64,000 nt of DNA from Corallium rubrum (lineage: Eukaryota > Cnidaria > Anthozoa > Scleralcyonacea > Coralliidae): contig OZ036012.1 in assembly GCA_964035015.1 (NCBI GenBank), forward strand, positions 4,876,785-4,940,784, written 5' to 3'. The notes beneath the pieces are model-generated. The model was not told where the DNA came from. It saw nothing but the letters and a program-made list of their open reading frames with translations, and ran no database searches. Shown here piece by piece: positions 44,052-56,063 of the stretch. Made by a program: the position numbers and the translations under genes. Positions within the stretch are counted from its first letter, which is position 1. The number at the start of each line of letters is the position of its first letter.

Positions 44052-44500
44052 GTCATGGCCATAAATAATTGGGACAGCAGTGCAAATGAAGAGTCTGGTA
44101 GCCTCACACAAGAAAAACTATAATATATCGCCTTGAATCCTTACCTAACAATCTCCCCCCTCCCCCCTCCATCAATGTTGTTTCATTTTATACTTGGTGT
44201 GATATAACGACGAAAAAGAGCAATATAGAATGGCAACATTCAAGGGGGAAAGAGGGGCAACTTCGAATGCGTAGTGGTTTTTACGAACTGTCCTAGGGTT
44301 TTTGGCCATGATTGTCTGAAAATGCCATTTCGAAACATAGACGTGTTTTTTTCTGTTAAAATAGTGCCGAATGGTGGCAAACGTATAAGGACGAAAAAGA
44401 GCAATATAAAATGGCAACACTGAAGGGGGGAAGGGGGGCAACTTCGAATGCGTAGTGGTTTTTACGAACTGTCCTATAGGGTTTTTGGCCATGATTTTAA
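44052..44500. mobile_element. Tc1/mariner-type MITE with a duplicated right part
   Basis: The left terminus CAGTCATGGCCATAAATAAT (then TGGGACA) looks like a Tc1/mariner inverted repeat. GGTTTTTGGCCATGATTG ends occur twice, near 44,295-44,314 and 44,478-44,497. The preceding ~100 bases (GACGAAAAAGAGCAATAT...) are duplicated at 44,209 and 44,390. Confidence 0.6.
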
Positions 44501-44549
44501 CAAACTTTAGTATTTTACGTCACTGGCTGTGAAGGAGTTAAAGTACATG

Positions 44550-44905
44550 TTTTGTGACTAGGGATTTTTGGAGACAGTAAATTTCGAGTGTTAGGATATA
44601 TTACATATATATACATTTTACAACCAATGGTGAAAATGCAACACTGGGGCCTCCCGCGGGCCTCATACCAAGTATTCCTTATATATGATACGCCTAAAAC
44701 TTTCCCGCCATTACTACCATCACTAGTACTGTATATACAGAGATCGTGGCCGGGTTCCTTTAGCTTAGTGCGGTGTTCTGACCACTGAGCAATGGAAGTT
44801 GCATGTCGTCGAGAGCCTTGCATGTGTTGCACTTTTGCAAGTGGTCTCAGTTTGCTCTTATAATGGCCATATATTCCTACACCCAAAATTTTTCTTTACA
44901 ACAAA
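44550..44905 (+). repeat. Diverged copy of the tRNA-like repeat
   Basis: Shares GACTAGGGATTTTTGG, ATATATTCCTACAC and the GACCACTGAGCAATGGAAG segment with the 6.6 and 19.5-kb units, but box A and box B are degraded. Confidence 0.4.
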
Positions 44906-44974
44906 TCCTTAGAGCACGTACCTTCAAGCTACACGTTTTAAAAAGAAACCATCCGTATTATACTTTCTTTAAAC

Positions 44975-45392
44975 ACGTTCAGTACAAACCTGTGTAGTTA
45001 GAGTACGGCTGGTTGACCCGCAGTCATGTGAAGGCATATGATCTTCTATTATCATTTCAAACATGCAGTACAGATTCTTATATAGTCTCGTGTCCCAAGT
45101 TATACATCGGACAAAGATTGAATGGGTATTCAATCTTTGCCGATGTATAAAGTTGTGGCCAAGATATTTATACGAAGTCAAAAATTATCAAAAGGTACAT
45201 ATTATTTTTAGCTTAGCTAACTAAGCAACATGGTCTTTCATACATCCGTAATACCCTTATGTTAAATAAGTTCAGTACAAACCTGTGTAGTTAGAGTACG
45301 GCTGGTTGACCTGCAGTGATGTGAAGGTATATGATCTTCTATTAGAATTTCAAACAGTACGAATCCTTATATAGTCTCGTGTCTCAAGTTGT
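44975..45392. repeat. Direct duplication around a LINE-derived palindrome
   Basis: CAGTACAAACCTGTGTAGTT through GTCTCGTGTC occurs at 44,978-45,097 and 45,269-45,388. Between them, 45,105-45,145 is a palindrome of TATACATCGGACAAAGATTG, followed by a LINE fragment fused to the sequence that flanks the LINE at 43 kb. Confidence 0.65.
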
Positions 45393-45443
45393 TTTCTTCC
45401 CCTTAACGGAACCATGTATTTTGTTCTTATTTTTTACCCACAG

Positions 45444-45535
45444 CATTTAGAGTTTCCGTGTTGCTATCTCGCGCTCTTACGGCTAAAAACAAACCTATCG
45501 TCTATCATGAACCGCCCAAGGAACTCATGCACTGA
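45444..45535 (+). CDS. Terminal coding exon of the 57-aa protein
   Basis: A strong acceptor (TTATTTTTTACCCACAG) completes a split Pro codon and reads FRVSVLLSRALTAKNKPIVY then HEPPKELMH before TGA at 45,533-45,535. An AATAAA at 45,809 is the next polyadenylation signal. Frame, phase and splice signals agree across a 4-kb intron; no family recognised. Confidence 0.55.
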
Positions 45536-45717
45536 TCATATATAAGATTAGCTCAAGTTCCATTTAAATCGGTTTCGATGTAATAATAGTTGATAAGAAA
45601 TCCTTACGAACCCGACACACATTGGGTTAAGGAACACTTGAATCACACACCCTTTTGTGGAAAATCTGTTTTGTTATTCCAAAACACTCCAAAGTTTTCT
45701 ATTCTGCTTTTCTACAG

Positions 45718-45897
45718 GATTATGTTTGCTCTCTTGACTGAGAAAACACCCAAATTAATTGTTAGCAATAGCGGACCAGATTGCGTTATACGATTGACTG
45801 AAAGCAATAAAACTAAGACAACAATTAATGCGATAATATCGTCTACCCTTTTTGCTATTTCTCGACAATGTTTTTCCTTAACAGAAATCGTCACATA
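45718..45897 (+). other. Possible additional exon
   Basis: TGCTTTTCTACAG is a good acceptor and the frame stays open for 59 codons (KLIVSNSGPDCVIRL...) to a TAA. It contains the AATAAA at 45,809 and its opposite strand is also open, so it may be chance. Confidence 0.2.
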
Positions 45898-45899
45898 AA

Positions 45900-47100
45900 A
45901 TCCGTTTTCTCTGGCGCAGCCAAATATTTCGCTGTGGGAACGTTACGCACTTACGACAATCTAATTAAGTTTATTTATTACACACTTTAACACATTCGTG
46001 TACAATATTTGTATTAGTTTCTTTACCTTGATTGCTAAATAGTCTTCAAGTAGTCTCTTTCTTCACACCTTCACTGTGGTTTTTTGATTTGCGGTCCAAT
46101 TCTATGACAAGGAGTTTCCAGTGGTTCTGTTCATAAAACAAAGCTAGGAGTTAATGCGATAACTGCGTATCCTATTTGATGGTGTAAGAGCCAAGAGGTT
46201 AATTGCTAACTGCCGGTGCGTACGTGTAGCGAAGAACAATTGCTAACGAGATAAGATGGACGTTTATATAAGTTTTGCAATCTAACACTTACACTGAATT
46301 TCAATTAAACTAATAAATCTTGCAAGACAAAGGACACTCGAAGACATGCGAATGAGAAATGTTATCTTCTCACTGGTGTAGGTCGACTAAAGGTTAACAG
46401 ACTGCTATTGGAGTTTTAAACGTTCTCACCAGATGTGTGATTCAAAATCAACACCTTTTCCTAAAGAACTCGCCGCGCTTTGGCTACAGCGTTCTTTATT
46501 AATAAAACTAACATTCTAATAGATGTCTTTCAATGTTTCTAATTCCCTCCCGCACCTCGTTGATCGTGATTTCGAACGTAAGCCACGTGTCCGGAAGGAA
46601 CTCTAGATAAAAACCGTTCCACCGGAGACCTTTACTTATGTTTGTGAGTTGTCTGTTAGATTGTGTTTATTCCTGGAAGATTTATGCAGTGTCAAACGCA
46701 TTTTACTTCGATCTGTCGACACAGAATCCGCGACATGCGAAGCCAGGTCGAGGGTCTAACTCCAGGCAGTCAATATCATAGCTTATCTCTATTACCGGAG
46801 CTAAATACCCAGGTACACTGATTTTAGTTATTAAGTTTTGTGCGCTATAGCATTTTCACTGAGATTAATTGTCTCGCATTGGAATGAACTGTGGATAGCT
46901 TGCCTGAAGGGTTTTTATTTTTGTATGTCATAATACTTAGACGCCGGTAGAAGTTAAATAATAAAAGTATCAATATGTAAACACACAACCTGTCTACAGG
47001 AATAATTGAGAATTTTGAATTCTTGTCTAACCAAGGACATGCTGTCGGAAACGTTTGCTTAAGACATACCAAAGTGTAGGGTTAGAATACTGAAGTAAAT
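45900..47100. other. No feature seen
   Basis: Intergenic; no convincing exon, repeat or RNA. Confidence 0.4.
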
Positions 47101-47111
47101 AGTTCCAACTT

Positions 47112-47610
47112 TATTGAGAGTTGATCGTCTAGGTTATATTAGTGTAGTCTCGAAAGAGTGTTAGCGAAGTGACTGACATGCATGATAAAGTAAATGGTTT
47201 GAACCTATATAGGAGCATCAGTAGATGTTTATTGAAGTTGATTGTCTATTAGTGTAGTCTTGAGAAAGACCGTTCATGGTAGTCGACTGACGTTATAAAG
47301 ACAATGGTTTGAATCATAAGAGTATCAGTATAGATGTTTGTTGAGGTTAAAGTAGTCTTGGGAAAGACCGTTCATGGTAATTGACTGATGTTATAAAGAA
47401 AATGGTTTGAATCATAATAGTATCAGTATAGATGTTTGTTGAGGTTAAAGTAGTCTTGGGAAAGACCGTTCATGGTAATTGACTGATGTTATAAAGAAAA
47501 TGGTTTGAATCTAAGAGTATCAGCAGATGTTTGTTGAAGCTGATTGTCTAGGTTAAAGTAGTCTTGAGATATTGGTGGTGGTGGTGATGACTGGCATTAT
47601 AAATATTGAG
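47112..47610. repeat. ~96-bp tandem repeat, 4-5 diverged copies
   Basis: Each unit has AAAGTAGTCTTGGGAAAGAC, GTTCATGGTAATTGACTGA and GTATCAGTATAGATGTTTGT. The core AGTCTTGAGAAAGAC is shared with the 31-bp array at 26.3 kb and with 27,400. Confidence 0.7.
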
Positions 47611-47632
47611 TGTAAATGTACTTTCAGTGTTC

Positions 47633-47712
47633 TTACTCAGAAAAAATTCTGAGTTCCCAAGCGGGACTCGAACTCACAACGTACCCGCTTTGGAACTCAA
47701 AAGGGTTTCTGA
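47633..47712 (-). repeat. tRNA-derived SINE fragment
   Basis: Minus strand has GTGAGTTCGAGTCCCGCTTG (box B and T-arm) followed by an inverted TCAGAATTTTTTCTGA. The 3' segment is duplicated nearby (47,690-47,755). Confidence 0.4.
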
Positions 47713-48048
47713 CTAAAATAGGTCAAAGACCATTTACACTCAATTCTCAGAGTCAGATAAAAAAAAAGGTTTGAACGTAGGGGTGTCAGGAAATGTTTAG
47801 TGTTGAAGGTGATTGTAGGGTGTGGTCGTAGCAAAGTTGTTTGCAACTTAACACGCATGTTCTTTCGATCACCTCTGCGACCTAGGTTTGGTTCTCGCCC
47901 AGTGCAATTATCGAGATTAAAATGTTCACCTTGACCCTATGTGAGAAGATTGTTTCTGGTTTAAATGTTATTGATATGTACAGTATTTTCTTTCTTTTTT
48001 CCTTGTAATATGATTATTTGGTTGCATTGGGTTGTATGGTGTCTTGCG

Positions 48049-48145
48049 GGGAGGAGTATGAAATATTCCCCTAGCTATGGACATAGTATACTGTGCCTAT
48101 GTGGGGAGGAGTATTAAATATTCCCCTAGCTATGAACATAGTCTA
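48049..48145. repeat. Two tandem ~62-bp units
   Basis: GGGGAGGAGTATGAAATATT and CCCCTAGCTATGGACATAGT repeated once with small changes. Confidence 0.7.
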
Positions 48146-48223
48146 ACCTGGTGCAACTGAGTTTATAGAGTTAAATACACAACCCCACAAGCTGTATGCT
48201 TTAATTCTAATCGTGTTTATAAA

Positions 48224-48417
48224 TAAAATGTATTGTATTGTATTGTATTGTATTGTATTGTATTGTATTGTATTGTATTGTATTGTATTGTATTGTATTG
48301 TATTGTATTGTATTGTATTGTATTGTATTGCATTGTATTGTATTGTATTGTATTGTATTGTATTGTATTGTATTGTATTGTATTGTATTGTATTGTATTG
48401 TATTGTATTGTATTGTT
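48224..48417 (+). repeat. (TATTG)n array after a retroelement-like tail
   Basis: About 39 pentamers with a single CATTG variant, directly after ATAAATAAAATG. The adenylation-like signal suggests that the array grew from a retroelement 3' tail. The CIVLY frames are its translation. Confidence 0.9.
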
Positions 48418-48852
48418 TGAATCTATATGTTTGAATCTAATATTTGTGCATCATGAGAGAGAGAGATGATTGTCTACACTATATATTCATAGTAGTCTGA
48501 AGTCATGATGATCACCATTGAGGACGTCAACACTCTTAACAGTTTTACTTTTAGTTTTTAATTAGATCAGTGTAACATCTCAAACACTTTTTCTCAACAA
48601 ATCTTTTCTGAACTCAAACTTTTTCAACAAATCCTTTCGCTCAGTTAAACTGTATCTTTTTATGACTTTCATTGACGTATTCTCGTCACTCAGAACTCAC
48701 AACTATCTTTTGGTTTTTGCACATGTGGAAATATAATAATGCTTCGCTCGAAAGTAAAATAGTATTCCTGTTTTGAGGAACATGTGTGATAATCTTTAGC
48801 CGAATAAACAGCAAAGATTGTATGGGCCGTTGCATTATCAAATGAAATGTAA

Positions 48853-49044
48853 TATGTCATACACGAGGAGGAGTGTTTCATCAGGATATCCAAACACTGA
48901 AACGTTTGTTGGCGAAGCCGATCAGTATTTTAAGAGAAAACTTTATGTAATTTCTTCCTCCGATATCCAAACCACCGACACGGTACTGATTTTCTTTGTG
49001 TTTTCCTCATGAATTATTAATGAGTTTGAAATATATATGGGAAA
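48853..49044. mobile_element. ACACGAGG-type repeat, copy 3
   Basis: ACACGAGGAGGAGTGTTTCA at the left; CATGAATTATTAATGAGTTT at the right, as in the 22.56-kb copy. Confidence 0.55.
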
Positions 49045-49135
49045 CATATTTTCTTGTTTTGTTTACTCTGGTTTTGATACTTGAGTTTGTTTTTTCAATT
49101 GTAAGACAATAGACTATGATTCTTTTCAAAATATA

Positions 49136-49308
49136 GTAAGGTTAGATATACTGCCGAAACAGAGAACGTAGGAGTCTAACGTTTCGAGCGAAGGCCCTTC
49201 GTCAGAGAGAGAAGACCCTTCGTCAGAGAGAAAAACTGACGAAGGGCCTTCGCTCGAAACGTTAGACTCCTACATTCTCTGTTTCGGCAGTATATCTAAC
49301 CTTACTAT
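49136..49308. repeat. Palindrome with CTGACGA...GAAA motif in both arms
   Basis: Arms at 49,136-49,205 and 49,236-49,308 are nearly perfect inverted copies. Each contains CTGACGAAGGGCCTTCGCTC then GAAACG, plus AGATATACTGCCGAAACAG. Confidence 0.75.
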
Positions 49309-49614
49309 ATTTCGATTGTTGTTTCTACACTGCCTACGCAGCACTCTACTTTTATTACACTATTATGATTCTTTTCAGTTATCTTATGGTAAACTGTGGT
49401 ACGTTTACGTGTAATACATGTGGTATACATGTGTAAGCTAGGTGTTCAGTCAAATACTCAGAAAATTTTTCCTGCATGGACCCCAGACAGCAATCAAACC
49501 TGGCACATTCTACATGTGGTATTTTTGCACGCTTGGTGCATTGGGACAGACGTTTGGCAGACGCTTGTCGTCAAGCTGAAATATTCTGAATATTTCAACT
49601 TGCAAACTTCAATT

Positions 49615-50071
49615 CTAAAGTGTATATGAAATGAAAATTAAGTTTGTTTAATTTGGAAGAACTCTTGTTATTGTAAAGTAACATCTTCTACAGTTTTTCC
49701 ATATCTTACTTCATTCTTGAGATCTTACTATTTGTTTGATATGTAAATGATCACACTGCATATGTCACATTGTATAATGAGTTACTGCCGAGAAATCGGG
49801 CATATCATTGATATTAATCTGTTAAATCGCTTGAACCTGTGTTTGTTTAAAGTCATGAGACAAATACACCTACATGCCCAAAAATATTCCTAATTTCCCA
49901 ACAACTCATTATACAATGTGACGTATGCAGTGTGATCATTTACTAATCAAACAAATAGTAATATCTCAAGAATGAAGTAAGATATGGAAAAACTGTAGAA
50001 GATGTTACTTTACAATATCAAGAGTTCTTCAAAATTAAACAAACTTAATTTTCATTTCATATACACTTTAA
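49615..50071. mobile_element. Long-armed MITE, copy 2
   Basis: Ends AAAGTGTATATGAAATGAAA and complement. Arms about 190 bases with some divergence. Flanking target duplication not resolved. Confidence 0.75.
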
Positions 50072-50634
50072 CTTCATCTCATATGCAAACGCTACTACTA
50101 TAGGAAGCACATGTGACTATATATGAATTTGCAATCTTGGCTTTCCATTCTAGCTTTAGTAGCTCAATGGGTAGATCGCGGTCTAAAAATTTAAAGAATG
50201 TAATTCTAATTACAGAAGTGAAAGACACTTCTGCTAACCACTCAGTACTACAGTACTACTCCTATCATGCGCGAAACAACAAAAACGTTACCCAATTACG
50301 TCCGTTCACAAACGTCGTAGGCACAGAAAAATGGTTGTTTAGTAATTATGTTGATCACTACCCGTAGTCTAAGAAAATAATGTCAATAGAAACCAGATGT
50401 AAAGGTTAATTTTATTATAAAACTGGTCATTTCCTAAGCCGATAATGACTAAAGTTATTATACGTAAACTTGTCTTTCCGCGTTACTCGTGTGACCATTC
50501 TGCGTATGTTTATTAAGATTACCAGCTTGGAATAATTAAGAAAAGCATAGTGAGTTGAGATATGGTCTGGAAATTCAGTGTGAAAGTCTTCGTTCTATCT
50601 TTTTGTTCACGTTTATGCAAACTTTTGCACTCTA

Positions 50635-50990
50635 GTTGCCTCTCACCAAAAGTTAAGCCCGGTTCGACGGGGGTAGTACTTGGATGGGTGACCGTCTGGG
50701 AATAACCCCGTTTTCGAGCTTGGAACACTCATATGAGTAGAGTTTAGTTGGTCTCTCCTGTGCTTCGAGGGTTTTTCGCCGGGTTCTCCGGTTTTCCTCC
50801 CTCCATAAAATCAACGCCTAGGTCTGTGATTCGTGGTCTGACATGTGTATCATAAATGTGTCGTAGGGCGGCTGCTTCGAGCGCCTTTAATATGCCTTCG
50901 ACTCGGCGGGCCACTTGAAATTTAGTAATGTAAATTGCTCTTGAAAAGTCCCTTGTGGGAAGAAGTAATTAAAATCTGTATTCTGTATTT
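50635..50990 (+). mobile_element. 5S rRNA-derived SINE, copy 5 (5' truncated)
   Basis: Starts at TTGCCTCTCACCAAAAG, missing the first ~25 bases; the rest is intact to AAATCTGTATTCTGTA. Confidence 0.8.
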
Positions 50991-51055
50991 TGTATAATGA
51001 AGCATCATCCAATAGCAGCGTTTGTGTTCAATCACTCAACTGTGTCATTTAAATA

Positions 51056-51269
51056 TTAAGTAATAGATAAATCCCGAGAACGAGGGATTTATCTGACTTA
51101 ATTTATTATTGAGGAGGTTTTCCAACAAAGTTTGTTGTTTTTTTCTACCTTGGACAAAGATTTTCCTAGTTTTTTCCTTCATTTCTTATCTAATTAGTAT
51201 TCAAGGGCTTTATGCGATATGAAGCCCTCGAAAGAACAAAGAAAACCGATTCAATAATAAATTAATAAG
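51056..51269. mobile_element. MITE with AATTTATTATTGA ends, copy 1
   Basis: TTAATTTATTATTGAGGAGG and the complement of CGATTCAATAATAAATTAA bound the element. A 5' part with ATAAATCCCGAGAACGAGGG precedes it in both copies. Confidence 0.65.
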
Positions 51270-51616
51270 AGAAAAACAAAAAGTTTGTGCACGATGCATA
51301 TGGACCGCTTCAACATAAAATCACAGCTCATTATAGACGCTTTGAAGTTTGTCGAGTTTCCAAACCATGTATCCCAATTGACTATGAGAAAAGGTGCACT
51401 TGAATTACGAGAATGTAAAAAAGTAGGGTGCTGCGTAGCCAGTGTTTTGAACAGAGCAAAATAATGGTTTTATTATTATCAGTTTTCCATTAAATGGCTC
51501 TTCACCTGATAAATCTACTACAATATCTAAACTAATATAAGTTTGTAAAACCTAAAACCTAAACCTGCTTGATATGTACAATATTTACAAAATATGTAAC
51601 TAATACATTACACTTA

Positions 51617-51998
51617 AGGGAAGCATGGGTGGCGTGTGCTGTTAGGGCGCTGCCTCTCATCAAAAGTTAAGCCCGGTTCGACGGGGTTAGTACTTGGATG
51701 GGTGACCGTCTGGGAACAATCACGTTCTCGAACTTGGAACACTCATGTGAGTAGAGTTTAGTTGGTCTCTCCTGTGCTTCGAGGGTTTTTCGCCGGGTTC
51801 TCCAGTTTTCCTCCCTCCATAAAATCAACACCTAGGTCTGTGATTCGTGGTCTGACATGTGTGTCATAAATGTGTCGTAGGGCGGCTGCTTCGAGCGCCT
51901 TTAATATGCCTTCGACTCGGCCACTTGAAATTTAGTAATGTAAATTGCTCTTGAAAAGCCCCTTGTGGGAAGAAGTAATTAAAATCTGTATTCTGTAC
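51617..51998 (+). mobile_element. 5S rRNA-derived SINE, copy 6 (full length)
   Basis: From GGGAAGCATGGGTGGCGTGT to AAAATCTGTATTCTGTA; the box C region is intact. Confidence 0.85.
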
Positions 51999-52440
51999 TT
52001 GAACAGTAAGACGACGTTGCTTTAGAATGTTAAACGTTTGTCTAGAGAAGGCCCTATATATGATCTGTATGTACATGATTTTGATACCAGCTGGCAGAGA
52101 ATTAAATGATGCAGCTGAACAATCTTGAAAAGTATTTGAGACTAGAGGTATAACTAAATTGACTTCAGCGTTAGACCGTAGAACACGTGTGTGTTCAGAC
52201 TTTTCTAAAGCTTACATAGAGAGGCCAATCGCTACTATATAACGCCTTATGTGCGGCTTTAAGAACGTGCCAGTCCCTTCGTTCTCATATGGGTAACCAG
52301 CCTAATTTTAAAATCGATTCAATGCTGTTTACATAACGCTAGCAGCTGAGTATTGTATTCCCTTTAGATGGTAAACTGCTGAGATTAGTTTTGATAACGA
52401 TTTAATTTTACATTTCACTCTGGTGAATTTACATTTCACT

Positions 52441-52746
52441 CCATTATTATTATTATTCTTTATTTAAGGAGGATAAGTTTTTCAGCGGAGCTGGTGGGGT
52501 CCTCCATTTACAGCTAAGACCTATAGGTGTTGATTTTACGGAGGGAGGAAAACCGGAGAACCCGGCGAAAAACCCTCGAAGCACAGGAGAGACCAACTAA
52601 ACTCTACTCACATGAGTCGCCACCCCGAGAACGGGGTTATTCCCACTTCCCAGACGGTCACCCATCCAAGTACTAACCCCCGTCTAACCGGGCTTAACAA
52701 TTGGTGAGAGGCAGCGCCCTAATAGCACACGCCACCCGTGCCTTCC
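52441..52746 (-). mobile_element. 5S rRNA-derived SINE, copy 7, beside a retroelement 3' end
   Basis: The minus-strand SINE head and body occupy 52,517-52,746. It abuts a CTTTATTTAAGGAGGATA segment with an ATT tail (52,441-52,500), the same segment as at 56,862-56,945. Confidence 0.75.
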
Positions 52747-52749
52747 ATG

Positions 52750-52945
52750 TATCGATGTCGCTCTTATCCTGTTTTGTCTTATCTTATCCTACCTTATCTT
52801 CTAGTTTCCTCTCTTATTCCATTCTATCCTATCCCGCCTTATCCTTCGATTTTAATTTTCTCATTCTATTCTACCTATCTTTTCTTTTCTTTTCTTTTTT
52901 ATCCTATTTTCTTCTATCCTGTCCTTTTCCTTTTTTTTTGTTCAT
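52750..52945. repeat. Pyrimidine-rich degenerate (TTATC)n
   Basis: TCTTATCCTACCTTATCTTC-type low-complexity sequence; the ORFs here have no other support. Confidence 0.6.
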
Positions 52946-52979
52946 TCAAAAGGAATAAGTGACGTTTATGCTTTAACAT

Positions 52980-53865
52980 ACGGCCAATTAAGTCTCGAAA
53001 ACCAGGCTTTGCCTCGTATCTTTAACTTGTTTTGTTTTGCTGTGTTTCGAAATTGAAACAACATTTTCTTCAGTTTAATTGATATATTATTTTTTGCAGA
53101 CCGGGATGACAAAGATTGTTGTAATTCTTACGGTATAATGTAAACCAGCTTCACGACATTCTTACCTAGAAATATACCTTTCTTACTATATTTTGTTTGT
53201 TTTAGAATACCCTGTGGTTTATTTTTTATGGTAAATAAGTAAAAACACAATATTTGAACACTTTATACCGGTCAAGGATGAATTGATTTGGGTTCACAGT
53301 AATTGGCAATACTGTCAGTTGTGGTCCCCCTGCTGATTTGATTTTTCAGTTTCTCTTTATATGTATTCCATTGTAATTTAACTTGCATGTCTTGTCCCAA
53401 TGTTGCTGTAAATTTGTTGTGAACGAATTGCTGAATAAGCTGCATGAGTATTGTTCAAGAAAAAAAGTTTGTTTACGACGAAGATAAACATCGGTTTACG
53501 ATCTTCTTTTCGGATTATCATAAACTAATGAAAAGAGGTTTTTTTCAATTATGACATCTATTTTAGTTTTATCCTTCTTATGGTAATAATTAGTGTTATT
53601 TACAATGTAAACGGTCGTGTGGTGTTAGATATGCAAAGTCGAGTTTTTGTTTAAGAAATTTTGAAAGCCCTATTTGATTTGTGTCCGATCTTTTAACCGC
53701 TTTAAACATTTTAAATATTTCCAAATTGCTGCTTAATTATGCTATAGAAATTTTGAAAAGAAAGATATATTTATTATATAGCATACAAAAAAAAATCAAC
53801 TTTCGTCTTTAAATAATTAAGAGGAATTATGACAAGAACGCCTCCTCTTAATGCGAAGTAATAAG
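52980..53865. other. No feature seen
   Basis: AT-rich spacer without recognisable elements. Confidence 0.4.
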
Positions 53866-53869
53866 CTAT

Positions 53870-55292
53870 AAACTAAACTAAACTAAACTAAACTAAACTA
53901 AACTAAACTAAACTAAACTAAACCAAACCAAACCAAACCAAACCAAACCAAACCAAACCAAACCAAACTAAACTAAACTAAACTAAACTAAACTAAACTA
54001 AACTAAACTAAACTAAACTAAACTAAACTAAACTAAACTAAACTAAACTAAACTAAACTAAACTAAACTAAACTACACTACACTACACTACACTACACTA
54101 CACTACACTACACTACACTACACTACACTACACTACACTACACTACACTACACTACACTACACTACACTACACTACACTACACTACACTACACTACACTA
54201 CACTACACTACACTACACTACACTACACTACACTACACTACACTACACTACACTACACTACACTACACTACACTACACTACACTACACTACACTACACTA
54301 CACTACACTACACTACACTACACTACACTACACTACACTACACTACACTACACTACACTACACTACACTACACTACACTACACTACACTACACTACACTA
54401 CACTACACTACACTACACTACACTACACTACACTACACTACACTACACTACACTACACTACACTACACTACACTACACTACACTACACTACACTACACTA
54501 CACTACACTACACTACACACACTACACTACACTACACTACACTACACTACACTACACTACACTACACTACACTACACTACACTACACTACACTACACTAC
54601 ACTACACTACACTACACTACACTACACTACACTACACTACACTACACTACACTACACTACACTACACTACACTACACTACACTACACTACACTACACTAC
54701 ACTACACTACACTACACTACACTACACTACACTACACTACACTACACTACACTACACTACACTACACTACACTACACTACACTACACTACACTACACTAC
54801 ACTACACTACACTACACTACACTACACTACACTACACTACACTACACTACACTACACTACACTACACTACACTACACTACACTACACTACACTACACTAC
54901 ACTACACTACACTACACTACACTACACTACACTACACTACACTACACTACACTACACTACACTACACTACACTACACTACACTACACTACACTACACTAC
55001 ACTACACTACACTACACTACACTACACTACACTACACTACACTACACTACACTACACTACACTACACTACACTACACTACACTAAACTACACTAAACTAC
55101 ATTAAACTACACTAAACTACACTAAACTAAACTAAACTAAACTAAACTAAACTAAACTAAACTAAACTAAACTAAACTAAACTAAACTAAACCAAACCAA
55201 ACCAAACCAAACCAAACCAAACCAAACTAAACTAAACTAAACTAAACTAAACTAAACTAAACTAAACTAAACTAAACTAAACTAAACTAAAC
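53870..55292. repeat. Layered pentanucleotide array AAACT/AAACC/CACTA
   Basis: Left to right: AAACT (53,870-53,920), AAACC (53,921-53,965), AAACT (53,966-54,073), a ~1-kb CACTA core (54,074-55,083, one phase slip at about 54,517), a mixed transition, AAACT (55,129-55,190), AAACC (55,191-55,224) and AAACT (to 55,292). The order of variants is mirror-symmetric around the core. Confidence 0.95.
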
Positions 55293-55299
55293 ATTAGGG

Positions 55300-56060
55300 A
55301 TATTATTTCAAGTTACTTCAATTTTCAGTTTAGGGTTTTTATTTTATATTTTTATAATTGTGTTTTATAATACGTGCGAAAAATATCTTGGTAATATGAG
55401 CGCTCTGATAAATGTCCAATTCAGGCTTCTAACACACATACATCCTTTTAGAAATTGTCGAGTATAAAACTAGCGAAACTGCATGTAACTATAAAATGTG
55501 AGACGAAAAGTTTTGCTTAATTAAAAGCGGCTCTCTTGACTGTAATACAAAGAACTTCCATGCAATATAGAAGTGAATTAACTTTCTAACTAAGTGTAAA
55601 CGTTTGTATTTGTAAAATTTACCTTCCGTTCAATTGTTCCACTATACTTCTTTCTTCCGCTGTGAAATAGTCGATCCGTTAATTTTAAATTTCTTTTATA
55701 TTTTTAGAACAAGAATATTTCAATCAGTTAGCACAAAGAAAAGGTTGATTGCAAACAATTGCACTGCGTGTGACACGATCTAAAGATAAACCTTCTGTAC
55801 TTGAGGTATTGTTCATAATATTACAATTCTTATCAGTATTGATCAATTTTGATTATATTTTTCTTAATGAAATATTCAATAAGAAATTATTTTAGTTATA
55901 ACATATTATCTAATCTGATAATAAACTAATCTGCTGCGGAGGAAGTTTAGAAATACAAATTAAAAGTATTAAAAAGGGTTGGTCTACTGCTGAAATACTC
56001 GTAAAAAAGCCTAAACTAAAAGGGTAATTACTAAAAACGTTAGTAGCACACCTTCAACCT
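55300..56060. other. No feature seen
   Basis: AT-rich spacer. Confidence 0.4.
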
Positions 56061-56063
56061 CTT

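Noticed and set aside
41355..45535. Resemblance of the 57-aa protein to CKS cell-cycle regulators (YDNDY...LPVEL, YHEPP)
   Set aside because: The core Trp and phosphate-binding residues of CKS are missing; similarity too short to claim.
45712..45894. Minus-strand 60-residue frame with a hydrophobic segment
   Set aside because: Overlaps an equally open plus-strand frame; no supporting signals.
48213..48469. CIVLY repeat frames
   Set aside because: Translation of TATTG pentamers.
50113..50367. 84-residue frame and a tRNA-like GTAGCTCAATGGGTAGA
   Set aside because: Box A only, no box B; the frame has no homology I recognise and no splice context.
53870..55292. Telomere or telomere-like array
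   Set aside because: Units are AAACT/CACTA, not TTAGGG-type, and unique sequence lies on both sides.
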